This document shows positions 9,146 through 18,259 of a stretch of 64,000 bases of DNA, piece after piece. The stretch is taken from contig MKVH01000002.1 in assembly GCA_001899175.1 (NCBI GenBank), positions 223,702-287,701 of the forward strand, read 5' to 3'. The translations under genes and the position numbers were made by a program. The notes under the pieces are model-generated. The model saw only the letters and a program-made list of their open reading frames with translations. It was not told the DNA's origin and ran no database searches. Every line of letters begins with the position of its first letter. Within the stretch, counting starts at the first letter, position 1. The DNA is from Candidatus Kapaibacterium thiocyanatum. GTDB taxonomy: Bacteria; Bacteroidota; Ignavibacteria; Kapaibacteriales; Kapaibacteriaceae.

Positions 9146-9711
9146 CGGTCGTGGCCCTCGTGGCCACGGTGCTGGCGGCCTGTACTCCGAAGGCGGCAGA
9201 GCGGCAACCGGCCGCGGACCCCGAAGGCGTGCATGCACCGATGCGCAAGGCGCCTGTCGTACGTGGGACGGACGAGAATGGGCGCGAGTTCTCATCCACC
9301 GTATTGAACGGGAAGTGGTGGATCGCATCGTTCTTCTTTACGACGTGTCCGAGCGTCTGCCCGGCACTCAATACCGTGCAGGCAGGCCTGCAGAAGGAGT
9401 TCGGCGACCGCGTCCGGTTCGTGTCGATAACGACCGATCCGGAGACCGACACGCCGGAAGAGATGAAGCGATACGGAGAAGGATTCGGGGCGAAGCAGGG
9501 CATCTGGCACTTCGTGCGGATGTCGGCGGACTCGGTCCGCGAGCTGTCGGTCAAGGGATTCGCGCTGATGGACCCGGTCGAACCGGAGATGCACAGCACG
9601 CGCTTCGTTCTCGTGGATGGAGAACAGCGTATCCGGGATTACTTCGACAGTGCGGATACGGCGCGGGTCGCGCAATTGAAGACGATACTATCTCAGTTGA
9701 AAGCCGACTGA
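9127..9711 (+). CDS. SCO1/SenC family copper chaperone lipoprotein
   Basis: Sco proteins deliver copper to, or reduce the cysteines of, the CuA site in subunit II. The GTG start at 9127 lies inside the end of coxD, which implies coupled translation. A short signal segment ends in LAAC, so the protein is probably lipid-anchored. The thioredoxin-like domain carries the copper-binding CPSVCP motif near residues 75-80, and a second ligand His should be in the EMHSTRFVLVD region near residue 158. The 194 residues are normal for the family. Its position among the cox genes fits a role in assembling this oxidase. Confidence 0.93.
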   Translation: MGIHSLTVVALVATVLAACTPKAAERQPAADPEGVHAPMRKAPVVRGTDENGREFSSTVLNGKWWIASFFFTTCPSVCPALNTVQAGLQKEFGDRVRFVSITTDPETDTPEEMKRYGEGFGAKQGIWHFVRMSADSVRELSVKGFALMDPVEPEMHSTRFVLVDGEQRIRDYFDSADTARVAQLKTILSQLKAD

Positions 9712-9733
9712 GGCGAACAAACGACAAGGGATC

Positions 9734-10165
9734 ATGGACTGGTTACCGGCAGTGAATGCCACGTTGAATGGGATAAGCACGGTACTGTTGCTGACTGGCC
9801 TGCGCTTCATCAAGCGCAAGGAGATCGCGAAACACAGACTGTGCATGCTGACGGCCTTCGTCGTCTCGATCGCATTCCTCGCATGCTACCTGCTGCACAA
9901 GGTCCATCTCTATCAGACGACCGGATCCTACAACACGACGTTCAAGGGTACGGGCGGCTGGCGCATCTTCTACTTCATCCTGCTGTTCACGCACGTCGTG
10001 CTGGCGGCAGTGGTACCGGTCCTGGCCAGCATCACGCTGTTCCGCGGACTGAAGATGAAGGTGGAGAAGCATCGACGGATAGCACGTATCACGTTTCCGA
10101 TCTGGCTCTACGTATCGGTGACCGGCGTGCTGGTGTACTTCATGTTGTATCAATTCTTCGCCTGA
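9734..10165 (+). CDS. DUF420 family membrane protein
   Basis: This is a 143-residue integral membrane protein with four predicted helices. KHRLCMLTAFVVS near residue 35, the YLLHKVHLYQ segment, and HVVLAAVVPVLA are characteristic of the DUF420 (YozB-like) family. Members are repeatedly found beside cytochrome oxidase and Sco genes, and an assembly role is commonly supposed but not proven. The gene starts 22 bases after the Sco stop. Conserved histidines on the helices could bind metal or haem, which is inference. Confidence 0.88.
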   Translation: MDWLPAVNATLNGISTVLLLTGLRFIKRKEIAKHRLCMLTAFVVSIAFLACYLLHKVHLYQTTGSYNTTFKGTGGWRIFYFILLFTHVVLAAVVPVLASITLFRGLKMKVEKHRRIARITFPIWLYVSVTGVLVYFMLYQFFA

Positions 10166-10179
10166 CAGCGGAGGCAGCG

Positions 10180-10434
10180 ATGATGACGCGATTGATCGTT
10201 TCGGCATTCGGATTGTTCCTGCTCGCGAGCTCCTATGCCATGGCCTGTCCGGCATGCAAGGACAGCTACGTCAAGGGATCGCAGAATGCTTCGGTCGGAG
10301 AGTCCTACTCGTGGTCGGTACTCTTCATGCTGGCCGTACCGATGACGATACTAACGGTGTTTACCGTCGTCATCGCACGGCGTATCAAAGCGGTGCAACG
10401 TGTCGGTTCGGACGGCTCCGGCCACGTTGAATAA
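10180..10434 (+). CDS. Small membrane protein with exported CxxC motif, function unknown
   Basis: This is an 84-residue protein starting at tandem ATGs (10180/10183) with GGAGG upstream. Residues 1-22 form a signal peptide ending in SYAMA. The mature protein would begin with CPACK, a Cys-X-X-Cys pair at its extreme N-terminus. A short polar loop (DSYVKGSQNASVGESYSW) leads into one membrane helix (about 50-68) and a basic cytoplasmic tail. It lies between DUF420 and the first gene of alternative complex III. I do not recognise a family. The layout suggests a small copper- or thiol-handling assembly factor, or an accessory subunit, but that is inference. Confidence 0.8.
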   Translation: MMTRLIVSAFGLFLLASSYAMACPACKDSYVKGSQNASVGESYSWSVLFMLAVPMTILTVFTVVIARRIKAVQRVGSDGSGHVE

Positions 10435-10457
10435 CTGCGGTTTTTTCAGGATATTTG
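10427..10457 (+). promoter_or_regulatory. Candidate promoter of the alternative complex III genes
   Basis: GATATTTG at 10450-10457 matches TAnnTTTG except for its first base. TTG at 10427-10429 lies exactly 20 bases upstream, the same spacing seen at the rplS and tRNA promoters. It would start transcription just ahead of actA, separately from or in addition to the cox promoter. The evidence is motif only. Confidence 0.4.
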
Positions 10458-10482
10458 CGCGACTTTTTCCAAAGGGTAGTGA

Positions 10483-11232
10483 ATGTTCTCACGCCGGTTT
10501 GATTTAGGTGTCAAGGTCGGTGGCGCTGTTGTCGCGACGGTTGCGGCAGCGGTGTTTCTCGTAGGCTACTTCGGCTTCCGCAATGACGTGGCCGACGTCG
10601 GTTATCGACCCGAACAACCCGTTCCGTTTTCGCACAAGCTGCATGCGGGCAATCTGCAGATCAGTTGCCAGTACTGCCATACGGGTGTCGAAGTATCGGC
10701 ACACTCGCCCGTACCCAGTACGCAGACGTGCATGAACTGCCACACGCTCGTGAAGTCCGACAGTCCGAAGCTCAAGCTCGTACGCGAGAGCTTCGAAACG
10801 GGAACTCCGATCGAATGGGTGAGAATCCACAAGGTGCCCGACTACGCGCACTTCAACCACAGCCGCCACATCCGTGCGCAGATCGACTGCAAGTCGTGCC
10901 ACGGCCCCATCGAAGAAATGGGTGTGGTGTCGCAGTACAAGCCCTTGACGATGGGATGGTGTCTCGACTGTCACCGCAATCCGGAAGATCGTATCGTGGG
11001 AGCCCGGCCGATATCGGGGATCTTCACCGGTGTGATGCACGACGTCAAGAACCTGAAGGACAGTGCCTATCTCTACACGCCTATCAAGGCACAGGTGGCC
11101 GAGGCGAAGCCTCTCACGGAACCGGCATTCGGGGCGTATCAAAGTCCCGTACCGGCACACCAGGTCGACGGTATCCCTCATCCGAAGCAGGCCGGTCTCG
11201 GACCGGAGAACTGCTCGTCGTGCCACTATTGA
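10483..11232 (+). CDS. actA: Alternative complex III subunit A, pentahaem cytochrome c
   Basis: ActA is the multihaem subunit through which alternative complex III passes quinol electrons to a soluble or lipid-anchored cytochrome. Five CxxCH motifs are visible: CQYCH, CMNCH, CKSCH, CLDCH and a C-terminal CSSCH. One N-terminal membrane helix (about 8-28) anchors it on the periplasmic side. The 249 residues suit the family. AAGGG lies about eight bases before the ATG at 10483. The gene begins a run actA-B-C-D-E-F in the canonical order. Confidence 0.96.
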   Translation: MFSRRFDLGVKVGGAVVATVAAAVFLVGYFGFRNDVADVGYRPEQPVPFSHKLHAGNLQISCQYCHTGVEVSAHSPVPSTQTCMNCHTLVKSDSPKLKLVRESFETGTPIEWVRIHKVPDYAHFNHSRHIRAQIDCKSCHGPIEEMGVVSQYKPLTMGWCLDCHRNPEDRIVGARPISGIFTGVMHDVKNLKDSAYLYTPIKAQVAEAKPLTEPAFGAYQSPVPAHQVDGIPHPKQAGLGPENCSSCHY

Positions 11233-11266
11233 TCTCCCTCTGAAAAAACATCTTCTAGGTTAGCAT

Positions 11267-14200
11267 ATGTCTGATCGTTCGCTCCACGCTTCGAACGCGA
11301 CCACCTGGAAAAGCATCGAAGATCTTGCCGCCGGCAACAAGGCCGGCGAGCAAGGCGAGTTCGCCGAAGGCGCAACGACTGCGCCCGTGATGGACACGCC
11401 CGTCAGCCGTCGTGGGTTCATGACGCTGATGTCGGCATCGATGGCTTTGACGGCTGCCGCGTGCAGGCGCCCGGAACAGAAACTGGTCCCTACCGTCAAG
11501 TCCCTGCAGACGCCGACACCAGGCCTGCCCGTCGACTACGCCACGGTGTATTCGCATCGCAACGCGGCATACGGCGCCCTCGTCCGCAGCAGGGAAGGGC
11601 GTCCGATCAAGGTGAAGGGCAACGAACTCCATCCGAGCAACAGGGGTGGGGCGTCGTCGGAAATGCAGGCCACCATGCTGTCGCTTTATGATCCCGATCG
11701 TATTCGCCGCACGCGAATCAACAAGGGAATGACGACGTACGAGAACGCCGTGACCAGGATCGCCGACGCCGCGCGTGAAGCCCAGGCGGCAGGGAAGAAG
11801 GTCGCCGTTCTCATCGACGATCACGCATCGCCCTCCTATGCGGCGCTCATGAACGAGATCTCGACGGCGATGCCGTTCATCACGTTCGTGACGATGCCCG
11901 CCATCGTTTCCGACAATGCCGCCACCGCCAACAAGGCCGTTCTCGGCATCGACGGCGAACTTGTGCCCGATATCTCGAAGGCCAAGGTCATCGTTTCCGT
12001 CGAAGCAGACATTCTCGGTACCGACAAGCTCGCACTGTATCACACCGGACGTTTCTCGGAGAACCGCGTTCCTACCTCGGAAAAGCCCGAGATGTCCCTT
12101 CTCATCATCGCCGAGGCACAGTATTCGCTGACGGGTGCCAATGCCGATGAGCGCGTGAAGCTGCATCCGTCGCAACTCGAAGCCTATCTCGCAGTCATCG
12201 AAAAGAACGTCGTCACGACCGGTGCCATCGGTGCCGAGCTCGCATCGGCGGCCGAAGGCGCGACGGTCGCCGCTGCCGAGCGTGCGGCCGCCGCGCTGAA
12301 GACCGCTCACGGACATGCCGTGGTGCTTGCAGGCGCCCATCTCTCGCCGCGTGCCCATGCCATCGCCCTCAACATCACGAACGCACTCGAGTCCGTAGGC
12401 ACGGGCAAGGTCATCGACCCGGCCTGCGTCCTTCCGTACAGCCATGCGAAGTGGCCCGCCATCGAAGCCCTGCGCAACGAGATGCAGAATGGTGCCATCC
12501 ACACCGTGATATTCAGTGACGTCAATCCCGAATTTTCCGCCGATCGCGCATTCCGCACGGCCCTCGCCAAGGTGCCGAACCGGTTCGCGGTCAATCTGTA
12601 CGAAGATGAAACGGCACGACTCGCCACGCTCAGCATTCCGGCTACGCACTGGCTGGAATCGTGGGGCGATGCGGTTTCATGCGATGGTACGCTCACGGTA
12701 CAGCAGCCACTGATCGCACCGCTGAACGAAGGCATCCTGTCCATCCAGGACACGCTGATCGCCGTCGCGAAGAAGATAGATCCTGCCTTCCTCGGCGAGA
12801 CGGCTTCGTACTACACGTATGTCCAGAATCGCTGGCTCTCGCAGGTCGGTGGACAGCAGGCCTGGAACAAGGTACTGCAGGACGGTGTCCTCGCACCGTC
12901 GGCCACGGCCGTTTCCACCGCCGTCGTCAACGCCGCTGCCGGTTCGGCACTGCCTGCGCGGGTCGCTCCTGCCGGCATGGTCGTCATCGCCACCCCCTCG
13001 CTCGCCATCTATGACGGCAAGCTCGCGAACAACGGCTGGCTGATGGAACTCGCCGACCCCGTCACGAAGATCACCTGGGACAACGTCGCATTGATCAGCC
13101 CCAGGACGGCCGTCTCCCTGGGTCTCTGTCCGAGCGACGCGCCCAAGGACGTCGTCAAGGCCAACGAGAAAGTCATCGTCGTCACGACTGCCGACGGTTC
13201 GGTCGAGCTGCCTGTCTGGGTTCAGGTAGGTATGGCCGACAACGTGATCGCCACCCAACTCGGCTATGGCCACACGACCGGTGGTATCGTCATGACGGGT
13301 GTGGGCTCCAACGCCTATCCCGTGGCGCCTGCGGGCAACACCGTCGCCTACGTCGCGGCCAAGGCTTCCGTCGAAGAAGGCAAGCGTCATCGCATCGCCA
13401 CGACGCAGAACCACCATACGCTCGACGATGGTCATGGCGAACGTGAAGTGGCCAAGGCCATCACGTTCGGCGACGTCAAGGACAAGAAGTTCGAATCGTT
13501 GCATACGCACTTCCCGGACCAGGGGACGGACGGCAAGTTCCTCATTCCGCTCTCCGTCACGCCCGACTATCAGTACAAGGGGCATCGGTGGGGGATGGTG
13601 ATCGACATGAGTGCCTGTACGGGATGCTCGAGCTGCGTCATCGCCTGCCAGAGCGAGAACAATATCTCCGTCGTAGGCAAGGAGCAGGTGCTCAAGGGAC
13701 GTGAAATGCAATGGATCCGTCTCGACCGGTACTATGCCGGCGACATGGAGAATCCGCATACGATCAACGAGCCCATGCTCTGCCAGCATTGCGAGAACGC
13801 ACCGTGCGAGAACGTCTGCCCGGTTGCCGCAACCACGCACTCGCCCGAAGGTCTGAACGAAATGACGTACAACCGTTGCGTCGGTACACGGTACTGCCTC
13901 AACAACTGTCCGTACAAGGTTCGCCGCTTCAACTTCCTCAACTTCAACACCGAACAGCGTTCGCCGCTCGATCTGGTCTTCAATCCGGACGTGACGAACC
14001 GCATGCGCGGTGTGATGGAGAAGTGCACGTTCTGCGTGCAGCGTCTGCACGAAGCCAAGTATCACGCCAAGGATCAGGGCCGTACGCGGGTCCTGGACGG
14101 CGAGGCCGTCGTGGCATGCCAGGAAGCATGCCCGGCTGGTGGTATCATCTTCGGCGACATGAACGACAAGACCAGCCGTGTATCCAAGGCTATGCAGAAC

Positions 14201-14314
14201 GAACGCGGTTTCAAGGTTCTCGAAGAGCTCAACGTCCGTCCGTCGGTTACCTACCTCGCCAAGGTACGTAACGTGGCAGGCACGGCAGCGGCGAGCACTG
14301 GACATCATTCCTAA
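11267..14314 (+). CDS. actB: Alternative complex III subunit B, molybdopterin-oxidoreductase-like iron-sulfur protein
   Basis: ActB is the large extracytoplasmic subunit. It joins a domain related to molybdopterin oxidoreductases, which in this family lacks the cofactor, to a ferredoxin-like domain with iron-sulfur clusters. A Tat motif SRRGF lies at residues 47-51, followed by a hydrophobic stretch ending in a Cys. The C-terminal part carries the cluster ligands: CTGCSSCVIAC starting at Cys784, CQHCENAPCENVCP, CVGTRYCLNNCP, CTFCVQ and CQEACP. These fit three [4Fe-4S] and one [3Fe-4S] cluster. The 1015 residues are normal for the fused B1/B2 form. It starts 34 bases after actA. Confidence 0.96.
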   Translation: MSDRSLHASNATTWKSIEDLAAGNKAGEQGEFAEGATTAPVMDTPVSRRGFMTLMSASMALTAAACRRPEQKLVPTVKSLQTPTPGLPVDYATVYSHRNAAYGALVRSREGRPIKVKGNELHPSNRGGASSEMQATMLSLYDPDRIRRTRINKGMTTYENAVTRIADAAREAQAAGKKVAVLIDDHASPSYAALMNEISTAMPFITFVTMPAIVSDNAATANKAVLGIDGELVPDISKAKVIVSVEADILGTDKLALYHTGRFSENRVPTSEKPEMSLLIIAEAQYSLTGANADERVKLHPSQLEAYLAVIEKNVVTTGAIGAELASAAEGATVAAAERAAAALKTAHGHAVVLAGAHLSPRAHAIALNITNALESVGTGKVIDPACVLPYSHAKWPAIEALRNEMQNGAIHTVIFSDVNPEFSADRAFRTALAKVPNRFAVNLYEDETARLATLSIPATHWLESWGDAVSCDGTLTVQQPLIAPLNEGILSIQDTLIAVAKKIDPAFLGETASYYTYVQNRWLSQVGGQQAWNKVLQDGVLAPSATAVSTAVVNAAAGSALPARVAPAGMVVIATPSLAIYDGKLANNGWLMELADPVTKITWDNVALISPRTAVSLGLCPSDAPKDVVKANEKVIVVTTADGSVELPVWVQVGMADNVIATQLGYGHTTGGIVMTGVGSNAYPVAPAGNTVAYVAAKASVEEGKRHRIATTQNHHTLDDGHGEREVAKAITFGDVKDKKFESLHTHFPDQGTDGKFLIPLSVTPDYQYKGHRWGMVIDMSACTGCSSCVIACQSENNISVVGKEQVLKGREMQWIRLDRYYAGDMENPHTINEPMLCQHCENAPCENVCPVAATTHSPEGLNEMTYNRCVGTRYCLNNCPYKVRRFNFLNFNTEQRSPLDLVFNPDVTNRMRGVMEKCTFCVQRLHEAKYHAKDQGRTRVLDGEAVVACQEACPAGGIIFGDMNDKTSRVSKAMQNERGFKVLEELNVRPSVTYLAKVRNVAGTAAASTGHHS

Positions 14315-14347
14315 CGCAGTACAACGAACAGTTCACAGGATGTCGAC

Positions 14348-15781
14348 ATGAGTGTCGTCCAGGAACAGGAAAAATTTCGGAACGCTTCAGCGCACGACGA
14401 GCCGGTGCGCGAGCCACTCGTGCTTGGAAATCCAACCATTCACGACGTCACGGTTCGCATCGCCAGCATCGTCGAGACGAAGATCACCACCAAGTATCTC
14501 TTGACGCTGGGCTTCACGCTCACGTTGGCAGGGTGGGGATTGTTCGCGCTCTACTACACGGTAACGAAGGGTATCGGCGTTTGGGGTCTCAACAATCCCA
14601 TCGGCTGGGGTTGGGACATCACCAACTTCGTGTTCTGGATCGGTATCGGCCACGCCGGTACGCTGATTTCGGCCATCCTCTTCCTCTTCCGTCAGAAGTG
14701 GCGTACGGCCATCAACAGATCGGCGGAGGCCATGACGATCTTCGCCGTGGTCTGTGCCATGACGATGGTGTTGACGCATACGGGGCGGCCGTGGCTGTTC
14801 TACTGGCTGCTGCCGTATCCCAACCAGATGCAGATGTGGATCAACTTCCGGTCACCGCTGGCGTGGGACGTGTTCGCCGTGAACACGTACTTCACGGTGT
14901 CGGCGCTGTTCTGGTTCGTCGGTCTCATTCCTGACCTCGCCACGCTGCGGAACTACGTCAAGAACGACGTCGCGAAGAAGATCTACGGCGTGCTCTCGCT
15001 GGGATGGACGGGCTCGACGCGCCACTGGCACACGTACGAAATCGCCTACATGATCCTGGCCGGTATCTCCACGCCGCTCGTACTCTCGGTGCACTCCGTC
15101 GTGAGTTTCGACTTCACGGTAGGTATCCTGCCTGGATGGCACACGACGATCTTCCCTCCGTACTTCGTTGCCGGTGCCATCTTCTCCGGCTTCGCAATGG
15201 TGATGACGCTGCTCGTGATCGCTCGCGAGATCCTCGATCTCAAGCAGTTCATCACGCTCAAGCACCTGGACAACATGAACAAGATCATGCTCGCGACGGG
15301 TATGATGGTGGGCTACGCCTACGGGATGGAATTGTTCATCGCATGGTACTCGGGTAATCCGTACGAGCTGTGGGTCTTCATCAACCGTGTGTCCGGCGAC
15401 TATGCATGGGCATACTGGACGATGGTCACGTGCAACGTCGTTTCGCCCCAGGTCTACTGGTTCAAGAAGCTGCGTCGCAACATCCCCCTCATGTTCATCA
15501 TCTCGATCTTCATCAACATCGGTATGTGGTTCGAGCGCTTCACGATCATCGCGACGTCGCTGCACCACGACTTCCTCCCCGCATCGTGGGGATACTATTC
15601 GCCGACGTGGGTCGAGATTTCCATCTTCGTGGGAACGTTCGGCATCTTCCTGACCCTCTTCCTGCTCTTCTCCAAATTCGTTCCGGTGATCGCCATCGCC
15701 GAAGTGAAGAGCATTCTGCCCGGTGCCCAGCCGAAGCATCACCATCATGGTGAAGGGCATCACGTGGGACAGGGACATTGA
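14348..15781 (+). CDS. actC: Alternative complex III subunit C, NrfD/PsrC-like quinol-binding membrane protein
   Basis: ActC is a polytopic membrane protein that should hold the quinol oxidation site and take part in proton movement. The 477 residues include about ten helices after a cytoplasmic N-terminus. [33 protein letters not shown] and [28 protein letters not shown] are characteristic NrfD-family segments. The C-terminus is His-rich ([10 protein letters not shown]), possibly only a soluble tail. The ATG at 14348 follows CAGGA. The order after actB and before actD is standard. Confidence 0.95.
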   Translation: MSVVQEQEKFRNASAHDEPVREPLVLGNPTIHDVTVRIASIVETKITTKYLLTLGFTLTLAGWGLFALYYTVTKGIGVWGLNNPIGWGWDITNFVFWIGIGHAGTLISAILFLFRQKWRTAINRSAEAMTIFAVVCAMTMVLTHTGRPWLFYWLLPYPNQMQMWINFRSPLAWDVFAVNTYFTVSALFWFVGLIPDLATLRNYVKNDVAKKIYGVLSLGWTGSTRHWHTYEIAYMILAGISTPLVLSVHSVVSFDFTVGILPGWHTTIFPPYFVAGAIFSGFAMVMTLLVIAREILDLKQFITLKHLDNMNKIMLATGMMVGYAYGMELFIAWYSGNPYELWVFINRVSGDYAWAYWTMVTCNVVSPQVYWFKKLRRNIPLMFIISIFINIGMWFERFTIIATSLHHDFLPASWGYYSPTWVEISIFVGTFGIFLTLFLLFSKFVPVIAIAEVKSILPGAQPKHHHHGEGHHVGQGH

Positions 15782-15815
15782 TCAACGAAACGAACGCTAG
15801 AACAAGGAACGCGAC

Positions 15816-16352
15816 ATGAGTGCAACTCCCATCGGCGTCATCGGAGAATTCACCGATCCCAACGCCATCACCGAAGCGGCCACGAAGATCCGTGACGCTG
15901 GATACAGGAAGTGGGACATCCACACGCCGTATCCGGTACACGGCCTGGACAAGGCCATGGGTGTAAAGCGGACGATCCTGCCGTACTTCTCCTTCCTGGG
16001 ACTGTTGGGCGGTCTGTCCACGGCTCTCGGCCTCCAGTGGTGGACGGGTGCCTACGACTACAAGCTCAACATCGGCGGCAAGCCGTTCTTCGCATGGCAG
16101 TTCTCGATTCCGGTGGACTTCGAACTGTCCATCCTCGGAACAGCCATCCTTACGGTCGTCGGCCTCTTCCATCTCTGCCGTCTGCCAACCTGGTACAACG
16201 ACTATCAGGAAGACGCCAGCTTCAAGAAGGCTACGGACGATACGTTCGTGGTGACGATCGATGCCGATGACGACCGTTTCTCCGCCGAGGGTACGCTGGA
16301 CTTCCTGCACCGCCTGGGTGCATCCAACGCCCACCTCGTGACAGCTCCGTAA
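15816..16352 (+). CDS. actD: Alternative complex III subunit D (DUF3341)
   Basis: ActD is a 178-residue accessory membrane subunit of the DUF3341 family. The N-terminus has the typical GEFTDPNAITEAATKIRDAGY and YPVHGLDKAMG segments. Two membrane helices follow (about 58-78 and 105-128), and a soluble tail closes the protein. AAGGAAC precedes the ATG at 15816. No prosthetic-group motif is present, in line with known members. Confidence 0.93.
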   Translation: MSATPIGVIGEFTDPNAITEAATKIRDAGYRKWDIHTPYPVHGLDKAMGVKRTILPYFSFLGLLGGLSTALGLQWWTGAYDYKLNIGGKPFFAWQFSIPVDFELSILGTAILTVVGLFHLCRLPTWYNDYQEDASFKKATDDTFVVTIDADDDRFSAEGTLDFLHRLGASNAHLVTAP

Positions 16353-16381
16353 TTGACCACTACCACGATCGACCGCAGATC

Positions 16382-16984
16382 ATGAACTCATCTAAACGCA
16401 AGCTTCCGATTATCTGGATCGTGCTCGGCCTGGCCGCTATGGTCTTCGTCGTGCTCGTTCTCTGGGGCAAGATCACATGGTTCAGCACGGAGCGACCGGT
16501 GGAATTCCTGTCCAACATGGACCACCAGTTCAAGGCCATCCCGCAGTCCGCCAACGCCTTCTTCGCCGATCGCAAGAGCGTTCGTGAACCCGTCGAAGGT
16601 ACGGTTGCCCGTGGCCAGAACGTCTATCCGCTCGCCCAGGGCGATCTGGACAAGGTCGATTCGACGAACGTCAATCCCGGTCTGCCGAAGACGCCCTTCG
16701 TCCTCGCCCGTGGTCAGAACCGCTTCAACGTCTTCTGCTCGCCGTGTCACAACTACGATGCAAAGGGCGAATCGCGCGTCGCCAAGCGCGGCGAATGGGC
16801 CGGTATTCCGAACCTGACGCGTCCCGAAACGTCCGCACTGACGGATGGGCGCCTCTATCATATCATCTCGGCAGGGCAGAACCTCATGCCCAGCTATGCC
16901 GACAAGATCTCGCCGACCGATCGCTGGGCGATCGTGTATTACCTGCGGTCCCTGCAAGGGGCTGAATCCACGAACGCACAATAA
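16382..16984 (+). CDS. actE: Alternative complex III subunit E, mono-haem cytochrome c
   Basis: ActE is a membrane-anchored cytochrome c of 200 residues. An N-terminal helix (about 8-30) is followed by a periplasmic domain with one haem motif, CSPCH, near residue 120. NLMPSYADKISPTDRWAIVYYLRSLQ near the C-terminus contains the likely axial Met and the conserved cytochrome helix. It is placed between actD and actF as in other act operons. The start ATG at 16382 leaves a 29-base gap after actD. Confidence 0.95.
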   Translation: MNSSKRKLPIIWIVLGLAAMVFVVLVLWGKITWFSTERPVEFLSNMDHQFKAIPQSANAFFADRKSVREPVEGTVARGQNVYPLAQGDLDKVDSTNVNPGLPKTPFVLARGQNRFNVFCSPCHNYDAKGESRVAKRGEWAGIPNLTRPETSALTDGRLYHIISAGQNLMPSYADKISPTDRWAIVYYLRSLQGAESTNAQ

Positions 16985-16999
16985 ACGGGAACAGTGAAC

Positions 17000-18217
17000 A
17001 TGTCTCAGGTCAATCTTGGATCGACGCCACTCATCGCCAAGGTCCAGCGTCTTGGTCTCATCCTGCTGGTCGTAGGAGTCATCGGCTCCATCGCGACGTA
17101 CGCGGTGAGCGGGCTCGAGCGTTTCATGGCCGACTACATCCTCGGCTTCTGGTACTTCGCCGGTATCAGCGTGACGATGATCTTCTTCTCGGCGCTGCAG
17201 TACCTGACGCGTGCCGGCTGGAGTTCGTCCATCCGCCGTATCGCCGAGAACTTCACGGGCTTCATCCCGTGGATGGCCGTCGGCTTCCTGCCGATCGTCG
17301 CCCATATCTTCATGTCGCCCCATCCCATCTACGAATGGGTTCACGGTGTTCATGAGGATCCGCTCCTCATGAAGAAGGAAATCTATCTCAACACGACATT
17401 CTTCGTGGTCCGCCTCGGTCTCTATGCACTGCTGTGGTTCGCCATGTACAGGCATATCGTGGGGAACTCCATCAAGCAGGATACGGCCAACGACATGGAG
17501 CCGACGAAGCGTAACTGGAAGCGCGCCGCGCCGTGGGTGCTCGTCTACGCTCTCACGATTTCCTTCTGCTCCTTCGACCTTCTGATGTCGCTCGAACCGC
17601 ACTGGTTCTCCACGATCTTCGGCGTCTATACGTTCGCCGGCCACTTCGTGGCGGCCATCGCCTGCATCACGATCATGACCGTCGCCCTCTACAAGGCCGG
17701 TCATCTGCGCGAGTACATCACGGAAGAGCACTTCCATGACCTCGGCAAGCTCATGTTCGCCTTCTCGGTGTTCTGGACGTACATCGCGTTCTCGCAGTAC
17801 TTCATCATCTGGTATGCGAACCTTCCCGAAGAAACGATCTACTTCACCTCGCGTATGGAAGGTGGCTGGGAGTATTTCTTCTATGCCCTCATCCTCGTGC
17901 ACTTCATCATCCCGTTCGCCGTCCTTCTGCGCCAGGATGTGAAGCGCAAGACGACCGTCCTCGTACTGGCCGCCGTCATCATCCTCGTGTCGCACTTCAT
18001 CGACCTCGCATGGATCATCATGCCTGCCGTCGCGAAGGTCGTGGCCCATGGTTCGGGCGCCCATCATCCGCAGGTGATGTTCTCGTGGCAGGAATTGACG
18101 GTATGGCTCTTCTTCGCCGGACTGTTCCTGTTCACGACGGCTCTCAACTACAAGAAGAACAATGCCGTTGCCATCAACGATCCGCTGTTGCACGAAGGCG
18201 TCGAATACACGTCCTGA
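17000..18217 (+). CDS. actF: Alternative complex III subunit F, membrane protein
   Basis: ActF is the second large polytopic subunit, distantly related to ActC, with about ten membrane helices in 405 residues. EHFHDLGKLMFAFSVFWTYIAFSQYFIIWYANLPEE, spanning roughly residues 242-277, is the diagnostic ActF stretch. The ATG at 17000 has GGGA about nine bases upstream; an in-frame GTG at 16994 would add only two residues. It completes the set of six Act subunits, so the whole quinol:cytochrome c oxidoreductase is encoded here. Confidence 0.94.
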   Translation: MSQVNLGSTPLIAKVQRLGLILLVVGVIGSIATYAVSGLERFMADYILGFWYFAGISVTMIFFSALQYLTRAGWSSSIRRIAENFTGFIPWMAVGFLPIVAHIFMSPHPIYEWVHGVHEDPLLMKKEIYLNTTFFVVRLGLYALLWFAMYRHIVGNSIKQDTANDMEPTKRNWKRAAPWVLVYALTISFCSFDLLMSLEPHWFSTIFGVYTFAGHFVAAIACITIMTVALYKAGHLREYITEEHFHDLGKLMFAFSVFWTYIAFSQYFIIWYANLPEETIYFTSRMEGGWEYFFYALILVHFIIPFAVLLRQDVKRKTTVLVLAAVIILVSHFIDLAWIIMPAVAKVVAHGSGAHHPQVMFSWQELTVWLFFAGLFLFTTALNYKKNNAVAINDPLLHEGVEYTS

Positions 18218-18259
18218 GTGCGGCGTTTCGCGAATCCCAAACCAGAGTCCCAGAACACA

